Position numbers and translations under genes: made by a program. Of a stretch of DNA of 64,000 nucleotides, positions 18,253 to 27,013 are shown piece by piece. Position 1 is the first letter of the stretch. Each line of letters starts with the position of its first letter. Below the pieces are notes generated by a model, which did not search any database, was not told the origin of the DNA, and worked only from the letters and a program-made list of their open reading frames with translations. The stretch comes from Rhodanobacteraceae bacterium (GTDB taxonomy: Bacteria > Acidobacteriota > Terriglobia > Terriglobales > Acidobacteriaceae), in assembly GCA_903970285.1 (NCBI GenBank), contig CAJCHN010000141.1:62001-126000 (forward strand), read 5' to 3'.

Positions 18253-18281
18253 CCAGCCAAGCAAATCCTTTCCCTTGCTGG
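18253..18281. terminator. Possible bidirectional hairpin between convergent genes
   Basis: CCAGCCAAG (18253-18261) pairs with CTTGCTGG (18274-18281), leaving one bulged C and a 12-base loop. It sits in the 75-bp gap between the stops of the SH3 lipoprotein (plus) and nadB (minus). There is no T tract, so termination is only suggested by position. Confidence 0.3.
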
Positions 18282-18303
18282 TGGTAGACCAGGCACACGG
18301 CTT

Positions 18304-19854
18304 TCAGACTTCGAAGCGCAGTTCTCCGTAGGTGATGACGGAGTGCAGCGGACCCTCCCAGCGGCCGGGAAAATCCAGCCGGAAGTGGGCGCCCCGGCTC
18401 TCTTCGCGGCCGAGCGCCGAGGCGACCATCACGGTGGCGAGCGTGTGCAGATTGCGCGCTTCGATCGCTCTGCGGGTCAGTCCGCGCGGCATGGTCTCCG
18501 CCATCTGGACGAGCGTTGCACGAGCTCTCCCCAGCCCCTGAGCGCTGCGCAGCAGGCCAGCGTCTCGCCACATCAGGTCTCGAAGCTGCTGAATCCAGGC
18601 TTCGATCGCGGCGGCGTCTTCAAGCGTGCTGCGATCCGGTGGCTGAGCCGCTTCCGGCTCGGTGAGGTCCAAAGCGGCACAGCGTTCCTGGATCATCGCC
18701 TGCGCGGCTTCGACACCGAAGACCAGCCCTTCCAGCAGCGAGTTGCTGGCCAGCCGGTTGGCCCCGTGGACGCCGGTGCAGGCAGCCTCGCCGGCGGCGT
18801 AGAGCCCGGGCAGCACGGTGCGACCGTGTAGATCGGTCTTAATGCCACCCATCAGGTAGTGCGCGGCCGGGCGTACGGGAATGAGATCGCGGTTCAGTCG
18901 CAAACCGAAGCTCTCAAGAAACGCCGAGATGCCGGGGAAGCGGACGGCAAGATCCTGCCGGACGTGTCGCATGTCGAGATACACGGGGCCCGCGAGCGAC
19001 TCGCGCGTGATCGCCCGCGCGACCACATCGCGGGGAGCGAGTTCGGCCTGGGGGTGGACGCCGGGCATGAAGCGCTCGCCCCTTGCGTTGCGAAGCAGGG
19101 CTCCCTCGCCGCGGAGCGCTTCGCTCAGCAGAAAACGGGGCGCGCCCTGCATCGCAAACGCGGTCGGGTGAAACTGGTAGAACTCCATGTCTTCAAGCGG
19201 GGCGCCGGCCCGGTAGGCCATCGCAATGCCGTCTCCGGTCGCGACCGCGGGGTTGGTGGTGTCGCTGTAGATTTGTCCCGCTCCTCCGCTGGCCAGCAGC
19301 ACGGTGCCGGCGCTCACCTGGGTGAGGGTTGCGCCGGGTGCGAGCAGCGTCACCCCTGCGATGCGTCCGTTTCTGGTTATGAGATCGACCGTGGTGGTCC
19401 ATTCGCGGAGCTTCACGGATGAGAGCGTGCGCACATGCTCCAGCAAGGAGCGGGCAATCTCGCGTCCGGTCGCGTCTCCCTTGGCGTGCAGAATGCGCGA
19501 GAGGCTGTGCGCGCCTTCGCGGGTGCGTTCGAATTGTCCCTCGACGTCGCGATCGAACTCGGTGCCGATGCCGAGCAGTTCCTCTACCCGCGGCGGACCG
19601 GCCTCGACCAGCAGCGTCGCGGCGGCGCGGTCGACCAGCCCATCGCCCGCGACGAGCGTGTCTTCGAGGTGCAGCCGGACATCTTCCGCGCCACCCATCG
19701 CGACGGCGATCCCACCTTGCGCGTAGCTGGTATTCGACTCGGCCAGCGCCTCCTTGGTGACCAACAGAACGGACCCTGCTGCCTGCAACCGGGCCGCCGC
19801 GCTGAGGCCCGTAATGCCCCCACCCACCACCACAAAATCGAAAAACTCCATCAT
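18304..19854 (-). CDS. nadB: L-aspartate oxidase
   Basis: NadB oxidises L-aspartate to iminoaspartate, the first step of bacterial NAD synthesis, feeding NadA. The 516-residue flavoprotein starts with the FAD-binding motif DFVVVGGGITGLSAAARL. It has SNTSYAQGGIAVAM, the substrate-proximal HSLSRILHAKGDATGREI and the GLYAAGEAACTGVHGANRLASNSLLEGLVFG segment. The C-terminal helical domain is present, so it is full length. It is convergent with the SH3 lipoprotein and divergent from aroB. A double ATG leaves one residue of uncertainty at the start, and no strong ribosome site is seen. Confidence 0.95.
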   Translation of the reverse strand: MMEFFDFVVVGGGITGLSAAARLQAAGSVLLVTKEALAESNTSYAQGGIAVAMGGAEDVRLHLEDTLVAGDGLVDRAAATLLVEAGPPRVEELLGIGTEFDRDVEGQFERTREGAHSLSRILHAKGDATGREIARSLLEHVRTLSSVKLREWTTTVDLITRNGRIAGVTLLAPGATLTQVSAGTVLLASGGAGQIYSDTTNPAVATGDGIAMAYRAGAPLEDMEFYQFHPTAFAMQGAPRFLLSEALRGEGALLRNARGERFMPGVHPQAELAPRDVVARAITRESLAGPVYLDMRHVRQDLAVRFPGISAFLESFGLRLNRDLIPVRPAAHYLMGGIKTDLHGRTVLPGLYAAGEAACTGVHGANRLASNSLLEGLVFGVEAAQAMIQERCAALDLTEPEAAQPPDRSTLEDAAAIEAWIQQLRDLMWRDAGLLRSAQGLGRARATLVQMAETMPRGLTRRAIEARNLHTLATVMVASALGREESRGAHFRLDFPGRWEGPLHSVITYGELRFEV

Positions 19855-19965
19855 GGAATGCTACGCCTGATGACGGCGCGGGATCGGGCCCACCCAGAGG
19901 CTGTTCTCGTGAGGTGAAGGTGCTGCGGCCCGGTCGATAACGCGCCGCGCTACCATAGGAAAGCC

Positions 19966-21096
19966 GTGCCACCGATCAAGATCATCCGCCTCGCTGCCGC
20001 CTCCGCTACCTACGATATCCATGTCGGCGGTGGGCTGCTGGGGTCGCTTCACGCGCGGCTGCAGCGGCTTGCCCGCGGCAAGCCCTATCGACCCTTCCTG
20101 ATTACCAGTCCGAACATCTGGAAGCTATGGGCGGAAGAGGTGCGGAGTTCCTTCCCGGAGGCGCAGTCACCCACCGTGCTCTTTGTGCCGGCGGGCGAGA
20201 AATACAAGCGCATGGCGACAGTCGAGGCGCTGGCCGAGCAGCTTGCCGAAGCCGGCGCCGACCGTGACGCGCTGCTGCTTGCGTTCGGCGGCGGCGTGAT
20301 TGGCGATATCACCGGATTTCTGGCGGCCATCTACATGCGCGGCGTGCCCTATGTGCAGATACCGACGACGCTGCTGGCGCAGGTGGATTCTTCGGTGGGA
20401 GGAAAGACCGGCGTGAACCTGGCGGCGGGCAAGAACCTGGTGGGCGCCTTCCACCATCCGCGCGCGGTCTTCGCGGATACTGATCTGCTCCGAACGCTCC
20501 CGCCCGCGGAACTCAACGCCGGCCTGCAGGAGTCGATCAAGGCCGGGATCATCCGCGATGCGAAGCTCTTCCGCCTGCTCGAACAGCAGCAGGAGGAGAT
20601 TCGCGCGGGCGATCCGGTGGCACTGACGCGGGTCATTGCGGCTTCCATCCAGGTGAAAGCCGGGGTCGTCGCGCAGGATGAAAGAGAATCCAGCCTGCGC
20701 ATGATCCTCAACTTCGGACACACCCTCGGACATGCCATCGAGGCGGCAACCGGCTACAGCAAGCTGCTGCATGGCGAAGCCGTGGCCTGGGGAAGCATCG
20801 CCGCGCTCTACGTTGCGTTCTCCCGCAACCGGATTACGGGGAAGGAGTTTGCCCGCATGGCGAACCTGATCCTGGCATATGGGCCGCTGCCGCGCTTTCG
20901 CGCCTCGGCCCAGCAACTGGTGGACCTCACGGCGGCCGACAAAAAGACGCGCAGCGGACGCCGGGCGTTCATCCTGCCCACCTGTGTGGGCCATGCCGAA
21001 GTGGTCTTCGACGCGACCGATGCCGAACTGCTGCAGGCCGCAGACGCCATGCTGAGCGACATGAAGCGCCTTACCAAGCACAAGGTTGCGTCATGA
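19966..21096 (+). CDS. aroB: 3-dehydroquinate synthase
   Basis: AroB converts DAHP to 3-dehydroquinate, step two of the shikimate pathway. The 376-residue protein has the NAD-binding [39 protein letters not shown] and the zinc-ligand regions [20 protein letters not shown] and HGEAVAWG. It starts with GTG at 19966, preceded by AGGAAA. The stop region overlaps ubiE by 4 bp (ATGA), so the two genes are translationally coupled. Quinone rings derive from chorismate, which may explain the pairing with ubiE. Confidence 0.97.
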   Translation: MPPIKIIRLAAASATYDIHVGGGLLGSLHARLQRLARGKPYRPFLITSPNIWKLWAEEVRSSFPEAQSPTVLFVPAGEKYKRMATVEALAEQLAEAGADRDALLLAFGGGVIGDITGFLAAIYMRGVPYVQIPTTLLAQVDSSVGGKTGVNLAAGKNLVGAFHHPRAVFADTDLLRTLPPAELNAGLQESIKAGIIRDAKLFRLLEQQQEEIRAGDPVALTRVIAASIQVKAGVVAQDERESSLRMILNFGHTLGHAIEAATGYSKLLHGEAVAWGSIAALYVAFSRNRITGKEFARMANLILAYGPLPRFRASAQQLVDLTAADKKTRSGRRAFILPTCVGHAEVVFDATDAELLQAADAMLSDMKRLTKHKVAS

Positions 21097-21872
21097 TCTC
21101 GAGCGACAGACCTCTGATCACCGCCGGTGCCAAACCGGTCCATGCTCCCGATGCGGCTCCTGAAGTAGCGGCGCAGTCGGTGCAGAGCATGTTCGACGCG
21201 ATCGCCAACAGGTACGATCTGCTCAATCACCTGCTGTCGCTGGGCACGGATCTTTACTGGTGGTGGCGGGCTGCACGAAAGCTCCGGCCCATCCTGCGGC
21301 GACCCGACGCACGCGTCCTGGACCTTTGCTGCGGCACCGGAGATATGACTCTGGCGCTGATGCGGCACCGTCCATCCACAGTTGGCACAGCCCCCCTTCT
21401 GGCTGTGGATTTCTCCCACCAGATGCTCTCGCGTGGTCGAGACAAGTTCAATCGTTGCAACATCATTCCGATTGAAGCTGATGCATTACATCTTCCATTA
21501 CCGAATGGTTACCTGGACGTGATTTCCGCTGCCTTTGGTTTTAGAAATCTGGCCAGCTACGAGGCCGGACTGGCAGAACTGTTCCGCGTCCTCAAACCCG
21601 GCGGACAGATCGCCATTCTCGAGTGCAACCAGCCCGGTGGTCTGGTCGGGCTGCTGTACAACCTGTACTTCAAGCGAATACTCCCCCGCATCGGTGGCCT
21701 ACTCTCCAGTCGCGAAGCCTACACCTATCTGCCCACCTCAGTCGAGCGATTTCCACGGCCGCCGCGCATGCTGGAACTGATTCGGGAAGCCGGCTTTGAA
21801 ACCGGAAGTTGGACGAGCTACACGTTCGGGGTCGCAGGACTTTATCGCGCAACCAAGCCGCTGAGCTCCTGA
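21093..21872 (+). CDS. ubiE: Demethylmenaquinone methyltransferase (UbiE/MenG)
   Basis: This SAM-dependent enzyme performs the ring C-methylation that completes menaquinone (or ubiquinone) synthesis. The 259-residue sequence shows [20 protein letters not shown], the SAM motif [30 protein letters not shown] and the late motif [13 protein letters not shown] ~25-residue N-terminal extension precedes the family core. Acidobacteria respire with menaquinone, so the menaquinone reaction is the likely one. It is coupled to aroB through an ATGA overlap and ends 13 bp before a convergent transporter gene. Confidence 0.94.
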   Translation: MISSDRPLITAGAKPVHAPDAAPEVAAQSVQSMFDAIANRYDLLNHLLSLGTDLYWWWRAARKLRPILRRPDARVLDLCCGTGDMTLALMRHRPSTVGTAPLLAVDFSHQMLSRGRDKFNRCNIIPIEADALHLPLPNGYLDVISAAFGFRNLASYEAGLAELFRVLKPGGQIAILECNQPGGLVGLLYNLYFKRILPRIGGLLSSREAYTYLPTSVERFPRPPRMLELIREAGFETGSWTSYTFGVAGLYRATKPLSS

Positions 21873-21885
21873 CCGCTCCCGAGCT

Positions 21886-23205
21886 CTAAGCCACGGAGGG
21901 TGCATGACTGGCCGGCCGTACCACCTCCGACACTCCCAGTGAGACGAGCAGGATTCCGGCGGCCACAAAAAACGCCAGGCCGGGCGACCAGCCCAGCGAG
22001 CGGCTGAAGATCCAGGTAAACAGCCCCGGGCCAAGCATGCCGGCGATGCCGCGCAGGCTGTTGACCGCACCCTGCAATTGTCCCTGCTCACTGACGCCGA
22101 CCTCGCGCGACATGATGCTCTGCGCCGAGGGCCAGACCAGCGACATCAGGTTGAGCACGGGCAGCGCCGCCCAAAGCAGCATGCCCCTTGAAGAAGCTCC
22201 CATCATGATCCAGCCGGCGGCCCCGCAGGTGAGTCCCACCGCCATGGTCTTGCGTTCGCCAAGCGCGGCCACCACGCGCTTGACCAGCAGCGCGCCATAC
22301 AGGCCGGAGAAGATGCCGACCACGCCCAGCGAGAGGCCGGCCGTCTGCACCGTCCAGTGGTAGCGGAAGTCAGTGTAGATGACATAAACATTCATCAGCG
22401 ATTGCTGCGCCAGGTAGCCGAGAACCAGCACCGCCGCCATGCCCAGCAACACCGTGTTCTTGCGCAGCAGCCTGACCGACCCCACGGGGTTGGCCCGCTT
22501 CCACGAAAAAGGCGACCTGTGCTCCGGCTTCAGCGATTCCGGCAGCACGAAGAGACCGTACATGCCGTTCAACAGGCTCAAGCCGCCTGCCACCCAGAAC
22601 GGAAGCCGCGGACTGATGCCCCCGAGCAACCCGCCCAGCGCGGGGCCCAGCACGAAACCCATGCCGAAGGCGGCGCCCAGCATGCCAAAAGCGGCAGCAC
22701 GTTTCTCGTACGGCGTCACATCGGTCATGTAGGCCATGGCCGTGGGAACACTGGAAGCGGTAAAGCCGGAGACGATCCGCCCGAGAAACAGCCAGTTCAG
22801 GCCGGGAGCGAGCGCCATCACCACGTAATCCAGTCCCAGACCGAAGTTCGACAGCAGCACGACCGGCCGGCGGCCGAACCGATCGGAGATAGAGCCCAGC
22901 ACCGGAGAAAAGCAGAACTGGATGCCAGCGAACAGGGTGCCAAACAGGCCGAGCATGCGGGCAGCGCTCGCGGTATTTCCGTGCAGGAAGCCTTCGATCA
23001 ACCGCGGCAGCACCGGAGCGATCATCCCCAGGGCGAGCATGTCGAGGGCAACGGTAAAGAAAATGAAGGTCGCGGCGGCGCGGCGCCCCTCCGGAATCCT
23101 GGGCGCCGGGATCGTGGAACTCGCATCGCCACAGGGTTCGACGAACTCCGGTTCTGCGCCGAGCGGGCTTGGTTCCAGCTCGTAATCGGTCGATTCTTCG
23201 GCCAT
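21886..23205 (-). CDS. MFS transporter, tetracycline-resistance-like (TCR/Tet) type
   Basis: This 439-residue protein has about twelve transmembrane segments and the major-facilitator motif A between spans 2 and 3 (GSISDRFGRRPVVLL). It also has the antiporter-type motif C (GMGFVLGPALGGLLGG). Overall it resembles the TetA(A/C) drug:proton antiporter subgroup. A ~40-residue acidic cytoplasmic N-terminus is unusual for the family. The substrate cannot be told from sequence; resistance to tetracycline should not be assumed. No TetR-type regulator is adjacent. Confidence 0.85.
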   Translation of the reverse strand: MAEESTDYELEPSPLGAEPEFVEPCGDASSTIPAPRIPEGRRAAATFIFFTVALDMLALGMIAPVLPRLIEGFLHGNTASAARMLGLFGTLFAGIQFCFSPVLGSISDRFGRRPVVLLSNFGLGLDYVVMALAPGLNWLFLGRIVSGFTASSVPTAMAYMTDVTPYEKRAAAFGMLGAAFGMGFVLGPALGGLLGGISPRLPFWVAGGLSLLNGMYGLFVLPESLKPEHRSPFSWKRANPVGSVRLLRKNTVLLGMAAVLVLGYLAQQSLMNVYVIYTDFRYHWTVQTAGLSLGVVGIFSGLYGALLVKRVVAALGERKTMAVGLTCGAAGWIMMGASSRGMLLWAALPVLNLMSLVWPSAQSIMSREVGVSEQGQLQGAVNSLRGIAGMLGPGLFTWIFSRSLGWSPGLAFFVAAGILLVSLGVSEVVRPASHAPSVA

Positions 23206-23295
23206 GGTGCGGTCAGTCTATACCGTGGGCGTGCAAGTTGGACCCGTGCCGCAGAGGGTGACGGAGGAACAGCCTCTTGTTTCGGTCCGGAAATG

Positions 23296-23327
23296 GCGAA
23301 GGGAACGGCCGCAGCCGTTCCCTTCGC
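23296..23327. terminator. Perfect 14-bp stem hairpin, probable terminator
   Basis: GCGAAGGGAACGGC (23296-23309) and GCCGTTCCCTTCGC (23314-23327) form a perfect stem with a four-base CGCA loop. It lies 176 bp beyond the cold-shock gene stop and 91 bp upstream of the MFS start, both on the minus strand. On that strand it is followed by ATTTCC, a weak U tract, so it may end the csp transcript or insulate the transporter. Confidence 0.5.
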
Positions 23328-23430
23328 AGATCTCGTGAGTGAACCTCTGGTTCAGGCGAACCGTGGCAGCCCGTGAGTCAAGCACGCGACACCGAAAAAG
23401 AACCCTTGCCTAGACAAGAACATGATCCGG

Positions 23431-23492
23431 TGCCGATCAGATCCGACCCAGCATGACCTGACGATGAGATGTCGGTCAGATGTCGATCAGAT
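23431..23492. repeat. Three 12-bp repeats in the 3' flank of the cold-shock gene
   Basis: TGCCGATCAGAT (23431-23442), TGTCGGTCAGAT (23470-23481) and TGTCGATCAGAT (23481-23492) share the pattern TGYCGRTCAGAT. They lie 11-72 bp beyond the cspA stop codon. They could be a protein-binding array or part of a 3' untranslated region; nothing else identifies them. Confidence 0.5.
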
Positions 23493-23502
23493 CTGGAGGA
23501 GA

Positions 23503-23703
23503 CTAGAGAGGCTGAACGTCAGACGCCTGCCAGCCCTTGGGCCCCTTGACCACGTTGAACTGCACAGCCTGACCTTCTTGAAGGCTCTTGAATCCGTTTG
23601 AATTGATCGCCGAGTAGTGAACAAACACATCCTCGCCATTCTGACGGCTGATGAAGCCAAACCCCTTGGCATCGTTAAACCACTTTACTGTTCCCTGTTC
23701 CAT
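23503..23703 (-). CDS. cspA: Cold-shock domain protein (CspA family)
   Basis: The 66-residue OB-fold protein carries both RNA-binding motifs, KGFGFI (RNP1) and VFVHYSAI (RNP2), and starts [14 protein letters not shown]. The ATG at 23703 is chosen over an in-frame ATG 57 bp upstream because AAGGAAAT lies 6-7 bases before it and the family starts exactly there. These proteins melt RNA structure and are often cold- or growth-induced. The region before it (23704-23928) has a TAGAAT -10-like box near 23843 on the minus strand but no matching -35. The adjacent 3' flank holds unusual 12-bp repeats. Confidence 0.95.
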   Translation of the reverse strand: MEQGTVKWFNDAKGFGFISRQNGEDVFVHYSAINSNGFKSLQEGQAVQFNVVKGPKGWQASDVQPL

Positions 23704-23928
23704 TTTCGTTATTTCCTTAAAGCCTTCTTGAATTTGCCGCTGGAACAAATCTGGGTTCATCAGCTCGACACTTTACAGCCCTTGCAGAAAACCCGTCTGT
23801 TGCAAACGATGAACCAAGAGTAGCACACCCGACACACATTCTACCAAAAAGTTTCACAAATCTGCGAATATCCCGAGAAACCACTGCCGCCTACACTCAG
23901 CCCCACACGCCCGGATGCAATTTCCCCT

Positions 23929-24624
23929 TCAGGGCCGCAGGTGCTCGCACACGATCTGCTCGCTGCGGGCCAGCACCTCGTCCAGCGAAAGCGCGGTCGA
24001 ATCGATGCGGATCGCATCGTTCGCGGCGCGCAGCGGACTCTGCGCCCGGTTGCGGTCCCGTTCATCCCGCGCCTGCATCTCGACCAGCACGGCCGTTTCG
24101 GTCACCGGTACCGCCTCGTGCTCATGCGACGCCACCTGACGATACCGCCGGCTTCCCCGCACCTCGGGATCGGCGTCCAGGAAGATCTTTACCTCGGCAT
24201 CCGGGAACACCGCCGTGCCGATGTCGCGGCCTTCCATGACCACGCCGCCAGCTGCACCGAGCGCACGCTGCTGCGCCACCATCCACTCCCGCACCAGGGG
24301 ATGGACCGACGCCCGCGAGGCCGCCGCTGTCACATCGCCGTCGCGAATCCGGCGGGACACATCGCGCCCATCCAGCAACACCCGGTTGCCGTCGCGCGCC
24401 GGCTCCAGCGCAATCTGCGTCACCTTGCAGAGCGCCAGCAGCTCCGCCTCGCTGTCCAGGTCTAGGTCGGCGTCGATCGCCTTGTAGGCGAGCGCGCGGT
24501 ACATCGCGCCCGTCTCCAGATTGAGGAAGCCGAAGCGGCGCGCGAGGTGCGCGGCGAGCGTGCTCTTACCGGCGCCTGCCGGTCCGTCGATGGCGATCAC
24601 AGGCCGCCGGCGTCCGCCGCTCAC
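23929..24624 (-). CDS. cmk: Cytidylate kinase
   Basis: Cmk phosphorylates CMP/dCMP to the diphosphates. The 231-residue protein has the P-loop IAIDGPAGAGKSTLAAHLA, the NLETGAMYRALAYKA acceptor site, GRDVSRRIRDGDVTAAASRAS and the GVVMEGRDIGTAVFPDA motif. The length is standard. Its start overlaps the stop of the upstream disordered-tail protein by 4 bp (ATGA), indicating coupled translation with that uncharacterised gene. Confidence 0.96.
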   Translation of the reverse strand: MSGGRRRPVIAIDGPAGAGKSTLAAHLARRFGFLNLETGAMYRALAYKAIDADLDLDSEAELLALCKVTQIALEPARDGNRVLLDGRDVSRRIRDGDVTAAASRASVHPLVREWMVAQQRALGAAGGVVMEGRDIGTAVFPDAEVKIFLDADPEVRGSRRYRQVASHEHEAVPVTETAVLVEMQARDERDRNRAQSPLRAANDAIRIDSTALSLDEVLARSEQIVCEHLRP

Positions 24625-26840
24625 TGGCCACCCTCGTTCCGCCTGCGCGATGTCGGGGCAGATCCCGACCCTGACTTGCGCGGTGCGCCCAAGCCGCGGA
24701 AAGGCTTGTTGCCGTCGGCGAACTTGGTGAACGGCCCCCCCTTGGCGGCAAACCCACCATGCTTCGCGGAGGGCTTTTGGCCGCTAAAACCACCCGGCTT
24801 TGAGCCGAATCCGGAACGTCCTTCGCCGCGCGAACGTTCGAAGCCTCCAGAACGTTCGGAACGCGGACCATCCAAGCTGCGCTTCGGGCGTTCGCCATCG
24901 AACGGCCGCGGGCCGGAGCCGGAACGCGATCCGGAGGAAGGCTTGCCGCCGAATGGCTTAGCCCCCGACGGTTTCGCTCCGAATGGTTTGGCGCCGAATG
25001 GCTTGGCGCCGCGCGGCGCGTCGAATTTGCGGAAGATCTTGCGCGGAGCGGAAGCCCCCTCGCCTGCATCCGGCTGCGGGCGCTCAGGCCCGCGCGCGAA
25101 GCCCGCCCCCGCCCCGGACTGCCGGTCGGGCCGCGCATTGGATCGTGAATCCACATTGGAGCGTGAATCTACACGGGAGCGCGAATCCACATTGGCGCGT
25201 GAACCATAGCGCGCATCGGGACGAGGTCCAGAGGGTCGCGGCGTATACGATCCCGGACGCTTAAAGCCACCCGTTGCCTGCCGCCCACCGCCATCCCCGG
25301 CGGCGCCAGCCGCAAAGTCGCGGCGCGGCGGGCGACCTTCGCCGCCACCCTGCGAGCTGAAGCCTTCGCGCTTGCGTGCGAAAGTCCCCGGCTTGGAGAA
25401 CGTCCGCTTCGGTGCCTCGCCGTCCTGCGGGGTAAACTCCCGCCGCGGCGGCCGGGCGCTACCGGCTCCGTTGGCAGCTTCGCCGAAGGCTGGACGTCGC
25501 GTGAATCCCGGTCGCTCGCCGCGCTCGGCACCCGCCCCCGGCCGCGACGGCCGCTGCTCCTGCCACGGCTTGTCGAAGCGCGGCCGCGCAGCCCCCGCGG
25601 CACCGTCAGGCCGCGCAGCGGCGCCATTAGGCCGGACAGCAGCATCGCCGGGCCGGGCAGCAGCGCCATCACGCTGGAAGGGACGCCGTTCGCGATCGCC
25701 GCCGAACCCCGGCTTGCGGCCGAAGCTGCTCTTTTTTCCAAATGCTGCCCGGTTCCCTGCCCCAGGCTTGCCGAAAGCCGGTTTCGCCCTCAGGCCGGTG
25801 CCGATCTTGCTCCCGGGCTTCGCTGCAAGCTTGCCGATGCGCGAGCCCGAGCTCTCTTCCTGTCCAGCAGCATCTCCGGCTTCCGGCACCCGCTCAGCCG
25901 CTGCCGCCGCGAATGCGGGCAACTCACCAGCCACATGCAGCAGCGTCTTGCCGTCGATCACCAGCGTCTCCAGCTGCCGCGCGGACATCAGCGCATGCAC
26001 CACGTCGCGCACCCGCGAGCGCGGTGCCAACGGCGACAGGAACGACTCGATCTCATCCTCCGTCGCCACGATCGCCTGTCCCAGGTAGAGCGAGATCAAC
26101 GCACTCAGCGCCGAGGGCTGACCCGCATTCGCGCCGGCCTTGATCTGCTTGGTAAAGCGTCCGCTGGCCAGCTCCCAGAGGGTCGCGCTCGCCAGCCCCG
26201 ATGCATCCTGCTGCGGCACAGGAAGCACGCGCAGCTGCGACCACAGCTCAGTCAGCGCGCGCAGTACCGCACCCTCGGTCACACCGCTGCCCAGTTGCGT
26301 GGTCAGGTCGTAGGCCGAAAGCGTCACCTTCTCGGAAAGAATCTCGTACGCTGCCAGCGCCAGCGGCGAAACCTTCACCGCACCGAAGGTCACCGGAGAC
26401 TGCTTCCAGGCTTTGTTTCCGCGCAGCGTAAAGATGTAGGAAAACACCGCGGCCGAAACCACGAAATCCGGCTGGTCGGTCCCCACCGCGCCGGTCGCTC
26501 CCAGCAGATTCAGCGGAACCGCGCTGCCTTCGACGATCAGCCGTGCAAGCAGGCTCCTGGCGGCATCGAAATCGGTCAGCTCCGGCGTGGCATTCGCCTT
26601 GCCCAGCACGGCCTCTACCAGCGTGGGAGCCGGCGCGCCCAGCTGCGGCTTCGGCGCAAACAGCACCAGACCGCTGCGCTGCAGCCATTCGCGCAGGCTT
26701 TCCAGGCTCAGCAGCGCCCTGCCATCCTGGTGCCAGTGCGCGCCGCGCGCCGTGGCCAGCTGATCCGCCGAAGGGTTCTGGTTCTCTGCTTTCGCAATCC
26801 GCGTCCGCGCCGGCTGCGTCGTTATCTCTTCCTGATTCAA
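24621..26840 (-). CDS. Winged-helix/AlkZ-like N-terminal domain fused to a ~410-residue disordered basic tail
   Basis: Residues 1-320 look folded, with repeated helix-turn patterns (YEILSEKVTLSAYDLTTQLG, EGAVLRALTELWSQLRVLPV) that resemble winged-helix domains of AlkZ/YcaQ-related DNA-binding proteins; this is a weak recognition. From about residue 325 the sequence is almost purely Gly/Ala/Arg/Lys/Pro/Ser/Phe. It includes tandem units KPFGAKPFGAKPSGAKPFGG, repeated VDSRSN/VDSRSR units and many RPG, FGKP and SGGF motifs. Such tails bind RNA or drive condensate formation. It overlaps cmk by 4 bp and probably forms an operon with it. The exact function is unknown. Confidence 0.6.
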   Translation of the reverse strand: MNQEEITTQPARTRIAKAENQNPSADQLATARGAHWHQDGRALLSLESLREWLQRSGLVLFAPKPQLGAPAPTLVEAVLGKANATPELTDFDAARSLLARLIVEGSAVPLNLLGATGAVGTDQPDFVVSAAVFSYIFTLRGNKAWKQSPVTFGAVKVSPLALAAYEILSEKVTLSAYDLTTQLGSGVTEGAVLRALTELWSQLRVLPVPQQDASGLASATLWELASGRFTKQIKAGANAGQPSALSALISLYLGQAIVATEDEIESFLSPLAPRSRVRDVVHALMSARQLETLVIDGKTLLHVAGELPAFAAAAAERVPEAGDAAGQEESSGSRIGKLAAKPGSKIGTGLRAKPAFGKPGAGNRAAFGKKSSFGRKPGFGGDRERRPFQRDGAAARPGDAAVRPNGAAARPDGAAGAARPRFDKPWQEQRPSRPGAGAERGERPGFTRRPAFGEAANGAGSARPPRREFTPQDGEAPKRTFSKPGTFARKREGFSSQGGGEGRPPRRDFAAGAAGDGGGRQATGGFKRPGSYTPRPSGPRPDARYGSRANVDSRSRVDSRSNVDSRSNARPDRQSGAGAGFARGPERPQPDAGEGASAPRKIFRKFDAPRGAKPFGAKPFGAKPSGAKPFGGKPSSGSRSGSGPRPFDGERPKRSLDGPRSERSGGFERSRGEGRSGFGSKPGGFSGQKPSAKHGGFAAKGGPFTKFADGNKPFRGLGAPRKSGSGSAPTSRRRNEGGQ

Positions 26841-27013
26841 GGGGTACTGCCTTCCTGCTCGAATCGCCTGCTGGTTGGCACGGCCGGTCCGAGCTTCCTT
26901 GCGCCCAAAGCGACACCAAGGAACACTGCGCTAAGTTGTCAATTGGAGCCCAATTGCAAGTGAAGCCAGCCGGGCGTCGCCCGGCCCCGCGGCTCTCTTT
27001 TTGTCTGATGCGG

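Noticed and set aside
16948-18264. A 438-codon open frame on the minus strand opposite the SH3 lipoprotein
   Set aside because: It has no domain, is Arg/His-rich as expected of an antisense frame in GC-rich DNA, and the plus strand encodes a clear lipoprotein with SH3 modules.
21886-23205. Tetracycline resistance determinant
   Set aside because: The resemblance is at subgroup level, with no TetR gene or mobile context; housekeeping efflux is as likely.
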